A DNA stretch of 64,000 bases from Prostheceraeus crozeri (Eukaryota; Platyhelminthes; Polycladida; Euryleptidae), in the NCBI GenBank assembly GCA_907163375.1, contig CAJQUW010011613.1:1-64000 (forward strand), read 5' to 3'. Under the pieces are notes generated by a model that saw only the letters and a program-made list of their open reading frames with translations, did no database searches and was not told the origin of the DNA. Of this stretch, positions 1 through 12,559 are shown piece by piece (the stretch's first letter is position 1; each line of letters starts with the position of its first letter). Both the position numbers and the translations under genes were made by a program.

Positions 1-268
1 CAGGGTTTCCCAGCGCAATTACTGAATAATAACGGAAAAAACGGAAAAATAAAGGAATACGTTAAGTTTGCTGCACAGCGTCATTCATGTATTTTCCACC
101 AGTTGACGCTTTACGCTCATTATTTGAATAGATGAAGCCATCCATGGTTGAAAATCTTGTTAATATTTCTTGTCTAATCCCATTGATTCACTTCATCAAA
201 TCACATTGTATTTCGCTTATCAAACAAATTGTACATAAAGTATCTAACGAAAGGGCTATGATTTGCAG

Positions 269-472
269 TTAGCACATGAAATTAGAACACAAGTGAGACG
301 CTACAAATCAACTGTCAACATGAAGGAAGAAAGTACTCTTCAACAGTTCGCGCAGACTTTCATAAAAATGATACTATTTGCCTTTGCATCACCCCTCCTC
401 CGTATTATTGGCCTCCGTCAATCTGAGGAAGTGGAGAAACTGACTGTAATAACAAAGCAGTATAGTGAATAA
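269..472 (+). CDS. Possible last coding exon of an unidentified gene
   Basis: An acceptor-like tttgcag ends at 268 and is followed by an open frame of about 67 codons ending in TAA at 470-472. The AATAAA hexamer at 468-473 overlaps the stop codon, which would suit a terminal exon with a very short 3' UTR. The peptide has a basic start, a hydrophobic stretch (MILFAFASPLLRIIGLR) and a charged tail. I do not recognise the family. No upstream exon can be seen because the window begins nearby. It could be a chance open frame; the support is the acceptor, the stop-overlapping poly(A) hexamer and a plausible composition. Confidence 0.3.
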   Translation, partial: LAHEIRTQVRRYKSTVNMKEESTLQQFAQTFIKMILFAFASPLLRIIGLRQSEEVEKLTVITKQYSE

Positions 473-559
473 AGATATAGATATGTATATATATCATAAG
501 TTGGAATCTACTGAAGTGCCATCTTTGAGAACCAAGGGTGCGTATATGGAGCCTGTGTG

Positions 560-1010
560 CGGCAAGCTATGCTTTATAAGTTGTGAGTCATGGCCGTTGC
601 TTTCATCCGATGAGAAGACTTGAGCGTGAGGAGATGCGAATGCTAAGGTGAATGTGTGGTGTCAGACTATCGGACAAGAAATCGAATAACAGCATCAGAA
701 AAGCAATGGGTCTTGAGAATATCACAGACGTCACGAGAAGGCAAATACTTCGTCGGTTTGGCCATGTGTTAAGAAGGGATGAGACAGAGTGGATCAGAAA
801 AGTTATGTGGATGGAGGTAGATGGTAAGACAGGAGCAGGAAGACAAAAGAAGACCTGGAAACAAGTGGAGATGACCTCAAACGTGTTGGATCCCAGGAAG
901 CGGACGCCCGTGATACACCGAAATGGAAGTCCATACTCAAGCAGCTAACGTCTAACCCAGTATCTTCTGGAAGAAAAGGACGCAAAAAGGGATGAGTGAG
1001 TGAGAGTGAG
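560..1010 (+). mobile_element. LINE 3' tail fragment (A)
   Basis: The frame at 652-948 encodes the C-terminal region of a non-LTR retrotransposon ORF2: GLENITDVTRRQILRRFGHV, then a W-IRKVMWMEVDGKTGAGRQKKTW stretch, the familiar 'R-FGHV-RRDE-W--K' tail of invertebrate LINEs. Bases 560-600 still read like the preceding 'YGSE-W' segment in another frame. It ends near a gatgagtgagtgagagtgag simple tail. It is 5'-truncated and frame-disrupted. The clade is not assigned. Confidence 0.7.
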
Positions 1011-1693
1011 TAAAGTCATTGTCATTTTGATTTACAACATCCAATTCCACTTTTAAGTTCCTTCTTTCTTTTCAAACTCGTGTGAATCAATTCCTGTCCA
1101 TGCATGATCTTCTCTTTTTATATATCTACTGTCGACAGCAGTTTCCCGTCAAGAGTTTCCTTCTTCTGTCTGAAGATCAGCAACTTCGATTCCATTTAAT
1201 ATTTCTTTCCTTTCTTTTTCCAAGCTTTGTCGTTCGATAGAAGACGTTTGCTGATCTCGTCGAAATTCACCGCTCGCTTTTTGCATGTGCTCTACCGTTA
1301 TTCTCAACTTTGAGCAGCTCACTCGTAATCGGCACTTTGATAGCGCCACCTATACGATTGATTTGAAAAAGATTTTAATTTCGTTTACAGATTAATTCAC
1401 ATTAATGCGACAAAAATGAAGAATAGAATATTTGATTGTTGAATACATAATCTAGAGCTAGACTTATTTCTTATTTCACTTAGCGGCAAGACGAAGTGTG
1501 CACCAAGTTACATAGTGACACATGGTGGTGCGAAGAAGTAGACGCAGCAGTGGAAGAAAGAGAATGCGATTCGCCATATGGAAGAGAACTCAAGACGAAA
1601 AGTGATTAAAGAAGAATATGCAAAGGAGAATGCCCACAAGATCATTTGGCAATCTCAAGAGAGGAGACGGAAAGAATTAGCGCAATTATTAAC

Positions 1694-2330
1694 AAGTGAA
1701 GAGGGCTGGAGATGCTCAGGTGCGACACTGTTACTCGTTTCTGATACTTGGGAGACATGTTGGATTCCGGTGGTGGAACGGAGGCAGTTGTGACTGCGCG
1801 AATTGAGTGGCTGGGGGGTGGGCGAAATTCCAAGAGATATCGCCTACCCTGACCAGTTGTTCTACTCCATACTGGATGAAGGGCAAGATTTACGACTCGT
1901 GCGTCAGAGCCTGTATGACTTACGGAAGAGAGACATGGGTTCTGGGTTCTGACAGTTGTAGAAAAGAGGAGAATGGAGGTAGCAGACAGAAGGATGATCA
2001 TATGAATGTGTGAAGTGTCTCTCGAAGATAGAGTGGCCAGCGAAGACCTTCTGGCGTGCCTGAGCCTGCTGTCGGTCGATGGGGACATGAGGGTGCGCAG
2101 ATTGCGATGACACGGCGGAATAGCAGCGATTGGGTGAAGAAAGTATGGAAAATGAAGATCAGCAAACCAACAAGAGACCGCCCAAAAAAGACCTGGGAAG
2201 AAGCAGTGTCCGCAGACTGTCGGCAATTGGGCCTCAAAGAAGCCGAAACCCTCGATCTGAACACCTGGAGGCATTCCATGAAGAATCATCGTCCAAATCA
2301 ACGGAGATGGAGTAAAGGACGATAAACGGA
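1694..2330 (+). mobile_element. LINE ORF2 C-terminal fragment (B)
   Basis: Three adjacent frames carry pieces of one LINE C-terminus: YLGDMLDSGGGTEAVVTARI (about 1747-1806), then a KFQEISPTLTS...KGKIYDSCVRACMTYGRETWVL segment (1822-1950), then SSDWVKKVWKMKISKPTRDR followed by PKKTWEEAV (about 2120-2205). This order is the usual one for the end of these reverse transcriptases. Changes of frame show it is dead. It resembles fragment A in its tail and may be the same family, but it is a separate insertion or a more 5' copy. Confidence 0.7.
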
Positions 2331-2339
2331 TAAAGCAAA

Positions 2340-5300
2340 AAGTGAGGCTACCTAGGTTCACACTCTTCATGAATTGCAATGAGCATCTACTAAATAGTGC
2401 CATCGTGAGTACTTACCATTGAAAAATGTTCGATTATGTTCAGTAATTGAATTTCATAGCTTCAAAAAGCTTTCGGAACAATTACTTTCACCATTCATGT
2501 GAGCATATAATATTATGCAGACAGGCACCAGACTAAGGTTTAGGTTGATCGCCAATCTACTGAACGTCGCTGAACTTCGTAGAATAACGATTGATGATAT
2601 CCTACTGAAGTTGGAAGTGAATATTTCTATCATGTATGAACCAATTCCTCTTGTGCGATGATTCAACCAATGCGGAGTGGACTTTGACTTCTTCGACTGA
2701 CCAACGCCACATACCTTGTAGAATATCTTTCAGACTGTCACTTACAAAACACAAATGTAGTTTTTATTGTGGCAATCCTTCACTTAACCAAACGGACTTT
2801 GACCGTTGTGACTCATGAAAGAACTTCCGTAAAATGTTCTCAGACAACTAAGCACGCCTGACACGCAAACAGAACCAAGAGTTTAATTATTGTCTTCCGA
2901 AAATCCAACATTTTTGTACATTAAGTGCTGACTTATACAAAGGTGCACAGGTGCGCCGAATATGATTTTAATACGTGTTTAACATGACCGAAATTGATTT
3001 TAGATCTGAAATTCTAAGGATAGCATAATACTTAAAAAATATACATGGAAAATATATTTCATCAAGATATCATCATTTTTGAAGAAGTTGCAGTGTTTCA
3101 AAAAACATGTCGTCTACACAGGTAGACAGGTGTGGCGATGAGGGTTAAGATGTAGCGTAGGACTCGATACAGAAATACTGCCATAGACCTATTGTTCACT
3201 AAACATGGATGCATCTGTAAAATGTACTTTTGTACTAAATGATAGATTATATGAACATATAGCACATGAACATATAGTACCACAAATATTTGGTCCATGA
3301 AAGTACGAGCGCAATATGATAAAAGCTAAAAAGTAGGATTACATTGAGTTTTGCACCCTTAAACGGATCTGAAGAATTCAGAAGAAATTTGTACATTCAA
3401 AGCTTGTCCTTCTTTTGCTGAATTGATCTCCATGTTTCTACAAACAGCCCAGATTGTGATGATATGATGCAGGAGCAGCAAAAATAGAAAAGATTTTTCG
3501 ATTTCATCAGAAACATCCCATACGTATAAACGCATACGTTAATATTCCTTTTGTAGAACCTCCTCAAAATCATATTATATTCACACTTGAAGCGAGATTA
3601 TCATCGTACTTAAGCGCATTTCACTTTAATCTACTTATTTGAATGTTACTATGAAAGTTCCAGGAATATGGTAACAAGATTCAGTAGCATTTTGCAATAT
3701 ACATATGACAATGTGAAGAAAAAAGGAAATAACGGAAAAATTGGTAAAAAACGAGAACTAAAGGACAATTTTCGAAAAAGCGGGAAATAACGGAACTCTG
3801 GGTACCATGTATACATCATCAATGATGTTTTACAACTCATATGTATGTCGCACGATGATGATTCAAAAAGCAAAATTGCAAAATGTCTAAAAAATTGCAG
3901 AATTGAATAACAAATTCCTTCATGATCATATACTTTTACACTGTTAAATATCACTGTACAAGAAATATGAAAGTATGTGCGACAACTCCTCGGATGATAC
4001 TTGTTTACCAAAGCAATACATACACGTACACTTGTTGGAAAGCTTCTAAATTGATGCTTTCACAGAGACTAGTCAGTTTTTCAAAGTTAGTTCAAGCGAA
4101 CAAAATAGAACACAAGCATATCAACAAACGGAGTTTTGATGGGGCCCAGTGGACCCCGGAGTCATATTTATCTATTCTGCATTTCTCATTGATGATACAT
4201 CAATGGTTCACACTAATGTAAAAAAATCATTTTTCACATGCGATACTCATGACAGTTGAATTACTAGAAACATGACGAAAGGGGTAAATTAGACACCGCT
4301 CATGTCTCAGGTGCGGAATTTCCTTGACGAAAATTATCTACAATCAAATGCAGACTGATTTTAAGCATGTCTGCGTGCATGCATAATCTTAATGAGAAAT
4401 TCACACATTTACTGTTAATACTATCAGGATCGTGTATGTGGTTTGTGCTAGAAGACCGCGAATATGAGCTTGTTGTTTCTACGAGTGATCGCGCGGGAAT
4501 GACTGGCCTACATGGAAAACTCGACATGAATGAATATTCGAGATGAAGGTCATCATATTCACAGCTGGACTCTAAAGATAAGGCCGGCGGCTCATGGTGC
4601 CCCACTCTCCCCTACATGCGTGCTCAAAAACCAGCTTGTGCTTCATGTTCAGACCTGAATTATTAGTCCTGAACAGGAAACAAGAGCTGGTTGGTTGACG
4701 GATGCTGGCGACTAAGTGATCGATTCGAACAGTACTAGAACCACTCCACACTTGCACTATCGTCACTTCTGTTTTTACGGGCGCTGAGGCTGTGTGTGAG
4801 TCATTAAGCGACTGCTTAGCAATTTTCATTTTTAAAATCAAAGATGAAAACACACTTCTCACTAAACTAGAATGAATCATTGTTTCCTCCAACGATTACG
4901 TAATCGCTGCCTCAAATCCCTCCCCTCGTAATCGCCTGTAATCATTTCCACAACCCCATCCATCCCCTAGGCGATTACGTAATTCGCAATTCTTGAACGA
5001 CCATTTGCAAGCAGCATCCTCCCTCAGTAACCCAGTTTCCAGGCCACCCCTTTTCCCAGGAGACCAGGACTAATCAATCTCTCGATATTTGCATTATATT
5101 CTAGCATTTATATGACCGATATCAGTAGAATTGTAGATATTTGACGATAGAATATAATCGTTTATTCTACTAGTAGATTATCGTTTATTCTACCGGGTAC
5201 ATAGATCCATAGTAAAATATTGAAAACTATGATAAATTAGTAATAGATAGCTTATGATACTCGTAGATTCTTAGCGTTTATCTACTGAAATCAGTGTGAT

Positions 5301-5766
5301 ATCCTATACTTATCTATTGAGATGATCTTTAAGTAATTTAAAAAGCGACTTTGCGACAACAGATACCTGTTTCGCAAATAAGATGCTTCCTTGCGCTAAT
5401 GATGCATTTTCAATTTGATGATTTATTAAGCTCTCATTTTCCATTGACAAAATACCGCAGAAATCAAAGATTGTCAATAATTGATTTACGCCCCATGAAA
5501 TGATAAATTTACGTCCACAGTACTGAATTTACGCATTTACGCACATACAACAAATTTTACGCGCCACTGGGACACTGGTTAAAGCCACCAATTTATTAAG
5601 CACTTAATAAATGCAGAATTTGAAGTTAAATAAATTCTTGATTCTGCAAAATTATTATTCTAATTTCTCACCATATAGCCTGCATTAAGTAGGAAATTTC
5701 ATTTCATCCTTAACAAAGCCAAAGAAAAAAAAGAGAGTGAAAGATTAGATAATAGTAACTATGGCT
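2340..5766. other. Non-coding stretch, no gene seen
   Basis: AT-rich DNA without convincing open frames. Near 3720-3800 an 'aaataacggaaaaa' motif resembles one at 30-60, possibly two ends or copies of one repeat. At 4893-4985 the motif gattacgtaat occurs twice. Bases 5090-5300 hold loosely repeated 'gtagat/ttatctac' words. Nothing further can be supported. Confidence 0.4.
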
Positions 5767-5768
5767 TC

Positions 5769-6093
5769 AAATATTTACGAGTTGCTGATATATGCTTCTC
5801 GGATATACTGTAGGCCAGGGATTACAAATACCTAAGTTTTTTTCAAGCACCCGGATCACGTATCCAGATCCTATTATCAAAAGCCCGATATACGTGGATT
5901 CGCCTAACACAAGATGTTCCTGATGCTCATCATAGCTTACATTCGAACTGGTTGAAGTTGTAGCTCCAGCTGTAGCTTTCACACCTGTTCTATTAAATTT
6001 ATCTCGAAGCCACCATCCAATAAATAAGCCGAGTCCAGCAGTGATAACCGATTGCGTCACGGAATTATTGGCGAATTCTACAAGTTTGCTCAT
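5769..6093 (-). CDS. Possible host exon, small two-helix membrane protein
   Basis: On the minus strand an acceptor (tttcag) lies three bases before ATG at 6093-6091. The frame runs 108 codons to a stop near 5767. Residues about 14-32 (VTQSVITAGLGLFIGWWLR) form a hydrophobic helix ending in positive charges. A polar serine/threonine linker follows, then a second hydrophobic stretch (STYIGLLIIGSGYVI). A donor-like GTATTTG at 5831-5825 could instead end the exon after EKNL. The N-terminal helix is loosely like the membrane anchor of PTRH2, but nothing beyond it matches that family, so I leave it unnamed. An A/T-rich poly(A) context lies about 180 bp downstream. Confidence 0.35.
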
Positions 6094-6149
6094 AGCCTGA
6101 AATTGCAAGAGAAAAGTTCGCAAATTAAGAGGATCAAAATGCAAACATC

Positions 6150-9130
6150 ACAAAATACATGCAGTGCTTATAATGACCCTATCTTAACCCTATTTGCGCC
6201 AACCTCTCTCTTATCAGTTAAGTTTTAGGGAGAACCATCTCTCCCTCAGATCTCCTAACCTATTACCTTAAATAACGGAAGGTAATAGAGTATAACTATT
6301 TCATATACCTATGCTCTCTACGATGGTGGTATCGGTTTTGCATTCCCAAGTTGATCTTGTTGGTACAAATAGTATTTTAAAATTCAAACCACAATTTTTC
6401 AAATGTCGTCATTGTTACTCAAAATAGCTGACATACTCGTAATTTCATGATAATTAACAGTAGAACGCATTAAGCATATGCTCTTGTTGCTTAAAGTAGC
6501 ATTTTGAAATTCAAACCATTATTTCTTTAAAATGTCGAGAATTGTAAGTTATTCTCTACTTTTTGTAATGAATTCGTAACGTCGTGAAATATATTTGCAT
6601 CAGCTATTTCAATAGAATTTGTAGCTCTATGTATCGATTAAGTAATCGATAATCGATTAATCTTTCAAAACAGCATCATTGTGTGCTAGAAAAGTCTGCG
6701 TGATTCGCTCAGTTATTGAAATATGAATACATGTATTTATAAGTCATGTGTATGGAACATTTGATTTTGATTAAATTAAAGCTTCATTTTTAGATCAAAA
6801 TGCTTTTAGCACCTACCCATAGACGAAATAAGATAAAAATTATGCTTTGTATATTATGCTTGAGTACCAGATAAATCATCCATAACTTACATGGAATCCT
6901 ATGAAAATTTGCTGCAAATCAACAGATGTAGCAATAATGTCGTAGTTAGCAAGAAACAAAACTATCGACAGCAATAAAAATTTATCGTTAATGTTGGGAA
7001 ATGAAGGGGTGCAAAAACAATATGGCGATTCCGAAAAACCTATCGAATGGTCAACGAAAATATAAGAATCTTGCAACTTTCAAGAAAACTTCCTGTAGAA
7101 TGTCTATTTCCATGGAGGACTGATATAGTGAGATGATTATATATGATAATGCATGCACATGAGATATGCCATTCTACAATGATCAGTAGGCTAGATAGAC
7201 AATTTTCGTTGATGAAAATCAGTATCCATCCTGTAGCAATCTGATATTTCCGTATGAAAAGTGCAAGACATCAGTATTCTTTCGAATAAGGTCATTTAAT
7301 TTTGACCTATCTGACATTTCATTATTGCATAAGGCCTTAACAATATATATAGAAAAAAATTCATTGAACTCTGCGGTACGTTTGTTTGACCTAACAATGC
7401 TCTTTCATCAGTAGTAATTTCCGAATCTTGAAATTCTCTATTTTGTCCACCAGCGCACATTTTCGTCAAAGTCACATCTCGATTTGAGCACTGACTGTTT
7501 CTGTTTGAAGAGCTGCCTTATCTATGGGCTTCCTCAACACAAGTTCTTGAATGCTTTTGTTGCTCTCAGCAATAGTATCTTCGGCCACTTCAACACCCGT
7601 TCACAGAAATTTCTGCATCAAATCTAACTAATAGATAACTTCCGAATTTCTGCACTGATGTTCATTTCTTTCAGCCTTTCTCTTCATCAGATTTTTGCTT
7701 TCTCTGCATCTCCAGATAACAATAAAATCACTTCTTTGGTGGTCTGACGGATGACAACAATGAGTGATTTATTGGGAGGTTGATCAATCTTCCGACTCGA
7801 TTGATAGCGACTTTCCTTCTCCTTATCGCAATCAAAGCATCATCTGATAAATTGGAGCCATGAGACGGAAGAATCTATTTGTTAAGAGAAAATATCAGAG
7901 TCAGGAATAGGATTGAGAATCCCCTTTCCTGACCAGCATTTTCAAGTGTCAATAAACATTTGATCAGTACCTCCAATTGGAGAGCTCCCGAACTCTGCTC
8001 TCATTCTGGATGCGGTGGACCCTGTAGCCTACAACAAGCTATCCAAAAGCCACCCTGGTTTTCGGAAAAAACCGGCAAAAACCACCAGCTTTTGCCACCC
8101 TCTCTTCAGCAAAAACTGGCAGAAAATCTTTACACCCGCATTGCTTGCTGATTTTCCTTGAAAAATTGATAGCAGTTGTCTCTCCTGACTTTATTGATAG
8201 TCATCAGTCACGAAAGCTCAATATATTCATAAATAACCACTCGATGCTAGGTCTAAATCTACACTTTTCAAACGTTTCAACGTTGTATTTTACAGTACAG
8301 ATATACTCAATGCAATTTTTTGTTTCATACAGGAATAGGATATTTGTGTGATATAACCTGGATGACATTTTCTTTAACAACAAAAGGATTTTGAGCAATT
8401 TCGATTGATTTGGTAAGGAATGCTTTATCATTTTCTTGCAATTTAAAAGTAATGAAAGAATAGCATTTTTCAGTTTTTCCACGCACAAAAATGAATAAAT
8501 CACGTCAATATATATTTCGCCAATCTGGCCTTATCAATTGAGATAGAAAGAAATCCTAAGTAAACGTTTTTGGAAATCAAATGCCAAATCCTTTGAAATC
8601 TATATACTAATTATAAACTATCAATGTCAATATCGATGGGCCTATCTAACAGATAAACACAATATATACATAAGGTTCGCTGATTGTCGCAGTTCCATAG
8701 TTCATTATTTTATATTTCCGTAGTTCACAATTCATTACCATTATATATCTCTTTAGCTTTTCAGTGTAGTTACTGTTGGCATGTTTGGTTGATTCCACTA
8801 TGTTGTGTTGCTGATGACGACCTTTTTCTGTTGTACACTGTTTTTGATGTTGACAGATTCAGTTATTTGACGTTCCACTACGTTGTCATGATGCACAATG
8901 GTTGGTTGCTCTCTTTGAAAATTCTTGCTCCATGTTGTCATGTTGTTCTTTTCAATGTTTCCATAAACCTGATGTATCCTTCTTTTTCAATTGCTTCATT
9001 CGTTCTTTTCCTCCGCTTTTCGCATTTCCTGCTGTTTCTCCGATAAAACCCCTTTGCATCCTTAACATTTAATTTCGCAAGTTATTCCTTGTGCATCACG
9101 TTTTCCTTTGACAATATTTTTACAAATTAG
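6150..9130. other. Non-coding stretch, no gene seen
   Basis: AT-rich intergenic or intronic DNA. Open frames here are short and of low-complexity composition. I saw no terminal repeats, splice pairs or family motifs that I could support. Confidence 0.4.
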
Positions 9131-9139
9131 GCATTCGTC

Positions 9140-10095
9140 TGCTCATCTGTTTTTCTGCCTTATGTATGCAGATGATACGACACTCTTCAATTCCGATTGT
9201 TGAGAACACTCAGCAACGTCAGCAGTTATGCGACGTTCTTGATGAAGACTTACGCAGGGTCTCAGAATGGGGTGCCAATTGACTTGTTCCCTCCAATCCT
9301 TCAAAAACTCAGAGTATTCTGACCTCACGACTTAAAGGAGTTGATGATGATCATAGCATTAAGATGTCAGATAATAATCTTGTCAGAGAACAAGATTCCA
9401 TCTCCTTCCTTGGATTGGCGGTTACGAAAGACTTGTCATGGAAACCGTGCATCAGCAGGCAGCTCAACTCATTGGTAGCATCTATCGTGTCAGCAGCTAA
9501 CTTCCACCACAGACTGTCTACTATCTCTACAAGTCCACTATTCTTCTTCTGATGGACCATTGTTGTGATCTATGGGCCGGCGCTCCACAAACACATCTTC
9601 TTACCCTCCTTGAACGGGTTGAAAAACGTGTCAAAAATCTTATGCGTGAAAAACTTTCTAGCGAGTTGCAGTCGCTCTCCGTCAGACAGGATGTTGCTTC
9701 ACTCAGTCTCTTCTACAGATACTATTTCGATAGAAGCATCTCTACAGTAAATGAGTGCGTACCCAAACCTCAGATCTTCTCCAGAAGCACACGCACAGCT
9801 AATGCACTCACATGCTATCACGTGAGCTTAGAACGCGCACGTACTGTGAGTCTCTCAAAAACCTATTCTGTTCGCACGGCACAGCTTTGGAATCAGCTTA
9901 CCTAGACCACTTGCCGTGACCAATACAATCTTGATACTTTCAAGAGGCGTTCGCATATGTTTATGATGAAGACAGGTCAATCAAATTGGAAGATCTGTTT
10001 TTCTGTTACTTTTTATATTTTTTTTTATATTTATATTTATTATTATTATATTATTATTATATTATATTATTTTTTTTATATTTATATTTATATAT
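9140..10095 (+). mobile_element. LINE fragment with YADD box and A/T tail
   Basis: Starts at the reverse-transcriptase motif C (YADDTTLFN, about 9166-9192). It continues in shifted frames: SISFLGLAVTKDLSWKPCIS (9388-9450), then 9552-9905 with MDHCCDLWAGAPQTHLLTLL, ERVEKRVKNLM, LSLFYRYYFDRS and TYSVRTAQLWNQLT. These are the RT thumb and C-terminal segments of a Jockey/CR1-like LINE, judged from general family appearance only. It is 5'-truncated, has stops and frame changes between pieces, and ends in a T/A-rich simple tail at 10010-10100. Confidence 0.7.
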
Positions 10096-10100
10096 TACTT
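10010..10100. repeat. (TTA)n/(TTTATA)n simple repeat
   Basis: Low-complexity run of ttttttatattta and ttattatta at the end of the LINE fragment, probably its 3' tail. Confidence 0.75.
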
Positions 10101-10838
10101 TTTCATTGAGTAACCCCTAACTTCGTTCATGGCTCGAAGCTGTGCTAGGGATAAAAAAATTCTGTAAAAAAACATTGGAAGCATGAGAGGCTTTACATTT
10201 ACTTGGGAGTAAGATCCAAAAACCCTTAAATCCAATAAAACCCAGATAAACTCAGGTTCTACTGGGTTTTGTTCCAACCTTTATGACATTCAAATATGCG
10301 CAAAACATTTTTTGCTTCATCTAACAAACGCTGATAAAAGAAGCTGGGCCTATTATTAATTAGTTATTTAGTAATTTATTATGTTTTCATAATAACTTAT
10401 TCATTGACAACAATGCCGCTTCAAAGCTTGCCTCCTTAGCTCACCTAGTAAATTTGAGTGGTTTAAGTATCTTCAAATATCAGATTACACATAGGGGCTA
10501 CTTAAAATGTTTGATCAAATACTTTGGAGTCGGAATAGAGAGGAAAAAAGAATTTGTTTTCCCCATGTGTCCGAATAATGGTTTTTTCAACAACATTCAG
10601 ACAAACATTTGCGTCTAAATAACCTCACTATTTAGTTATGGCTATTCGCACTAGTTTTTGCGTCGGAGTAACCGCGCAAATGTGGCCAGGATGATAAGTG
10701 CGTGCGAGTTTTTTTTATCAAAGCTAGAGGGAAGATGATGAGCCTATACACCAACGTTGTCCCTCAGCAGAAAATTAAAGGGAAAGCAGAATTAAATGGA
10801 AGAAAGAAAAGTGTGGATGACAAAGGAGCATAAATTAG

Positions 10839-11829
10839 GGCCCTGCGAGTACTCGACTCGACATTTTGTTAAACCATTCGAGCACTCGAGCGATTCGATG
10901 AATACTTGAGCGATGATGAGTATTCGAATCGAGTTGGCGCAAAAATATATCGTGTTTGCATAGCTTTCTTATTTCGATTACAATGAATTTCTTTAATGAC
11001 TTACTATGTTTTGGCATTATGTTTTGGGCACAGCCTGGTCACGGCAATATTGTTGAAGTTGTAATGATATGTTCTCTGAATTCAGTCACATTTAACGACG
11101 ACCAATCAAATTTAAAAAGGAGACGATTAATTATTCCTATCTCAATGTCTCTCCGTGGGTGCACCGTGCACGCGGGAATCCATTGAGTGCGTGAGTGAAT
11201 TTCTGTCATTTTATCTCCATACTGATGAATTCCAGAGCCACTTAGACAGGCCAGACCAATACAGGATTTTCTCAACGGCCAGCCTGAGTTCCCGAATTGC
11301 CAGGTGAGGTTGCTACACTTGTGAATCCCAATGTTATGTACTCAATTTCTGAACCTTCCTATTTTTCACTGGACCACATGACAAATTGACTAAATCTCAG
11401 GAAGAGCCACTTCGCCACTGGCATTCGCTTACATACATCTTCGACTTCATAACTGGTCGACATAACATACATCTTCGACTCCATGTATCTATTAGTCAAT
11501 AGCGTCGCCGTCAGTCCTTGAATTCAAATCTCATTGAAAATCATAGTAGGTCACGTCATAATACTCTGTTATGATAAATTTCTCGAAGTCAGAAGTCTTT
11601 TCATTAGTCAATCATTCAAAAGTCATTTCGACTTTTTATGGGATAATTTTGGTGACGTGGTGAATGTGATCCTTCTTACAAGCCTACAATGTATATGAAG
11701 CTAATTGAAAAACGACAAACTGTTTTGCAGATTTCATGAGGAAAAGGGTCGTCATTCGTCCATTCTTCTTTTCCGCTGATTTTTGTGTGCGACTAGACTC
11801 GAGGTTAACAACAGCCCGACTCGCAGGGC
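10839..11829. mobile_element. Non-autonomous element with short TIRs, hAT-like
   Basis: The left end reads gggccctgcgagtactcgac (from about 10840). The right end, reversed, reads tggccctgcgagtcgggctg. The shared terminal core is ggccctgcgagt. Both ends are rich in ctcgag/actcg words. No transposase frame lies between them. I could not see a clean 8-bp target duplication, so the superfamily (hAT by terminal style) and the exact ends are tentative. Confidence 0.45.
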
Positions 11830-12206
11830 CAAGAACATATTACCTAGCTATCGCGTTATTTGATGCAAGCCTATCAATAATAAAAAATTAGAAGGGAGTG
11901 AGACGTAACAAAAATCCATTCAATTAATTTCCCTGAAGCGACAACAGTCTAATAACAGTCATTTCACAACGTAACGCAACATACGTTTCGGTCATTTCCT
12001 TGTACAAGTGACCTTCCAAAACGTAATGGCAGTCGGTAAAAAATCGGACTGTGCTGATCAGATGAATGATAAATTAGATGTAGCCTACATACAACAATAA
12101 CGTGTCCTTTCTATATAGCCTACATGTAAATGTGCATTGAAGTAACAATGCATGAAGTATTTTATACTACCTAATGGAAATAAATGAAAATCATAGGCCC
12201 AAATAA

Positions 12207-12208
<2 letters not shown>

Positions 12209-12250
<42 letters not shown>
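12209..12250. repeat. (AT)n microsatellite
   Basis: About 40 bp of pure alternating AT. Further (AT)n tracts lie at 12328-12346 and 12511-12553, on either side of the small MITE. Confidence 0.95.
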
Positions 12251-12252
<2 letters not shown>

Positions 12253-12345
12253 GGCTGATGATTGTATGCAATATACATGAAACTTTAAGTACCGAAATTT
12301 AAGCAGTTTTCTCTTAACAACTTGGCTTATATATATATATATATA

Positions 12346-12506
12346 TAGTAGGATTTGCCTAATCCGCCAGTTCGTGTAATCCGCCACTTTTTTTCTGGTC
12401 CGGACAGAGTCATATTGATCTACCCAGTTTGCGTAATCCGCCAGTTCGCGTAATCCGCCACTTCTCTCATGGTCCCTTGAGGTGGCGGATTAGACGAATT
12501 CTACTG
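12346..12506. mobile_element. 161-bp Tigger/pogo-like MITE
   Basis: Terminal inverted repeats: left tagtaggatttgcctaatcc, right (reversed) cagtagaattcgtctaatcc, both running on into gcca. It is flanked by TA (12344-12345 and 12507-12508), as expected for the Tc1/mariner-pogo superfamily. The interior repeats the word taatccgcca four times in direct orientation and once inverted. It has no coding capacity. It sits inside (AT)n DNA, the usual home of TA-targeting elements. Confidence 0.7.

Positions 12507-12510
<4 letters not shown>

Positions 12511-12553
<43 letters not shown>
12511..12553. repeat. (AT)n microsatellite left of the MULE
   Basis: Alternating AT tract of about 42 bp directly between the MITE and the MULE left end. 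Confidence 0.95.
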
Positions 12554-12555
<2 letters not shown>

Positions 12556-12559
12556 ATCT

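Noticed and set aside
1642-2403. 253-codon minus-strand frame
   Set aside because: It is antisense to LINE C-terminal fragments with clear RT motifs on the plus strand; its own sequence is serine-rich and unlike a real protein.
1-3800. Possible single element bounded by cagggtttcccag at the window start and aacggaa...ctgggtacc near 3800
   Set aside because: Only the ataacggaaaaa word is shared; the supposed ends do not align as inverted repeats.
8684-9046. 120-codon plus-strand hydrophobic frame
   Set aside because: Composition follows T-rich DNA; no motifs, splice sites or family resemblance.
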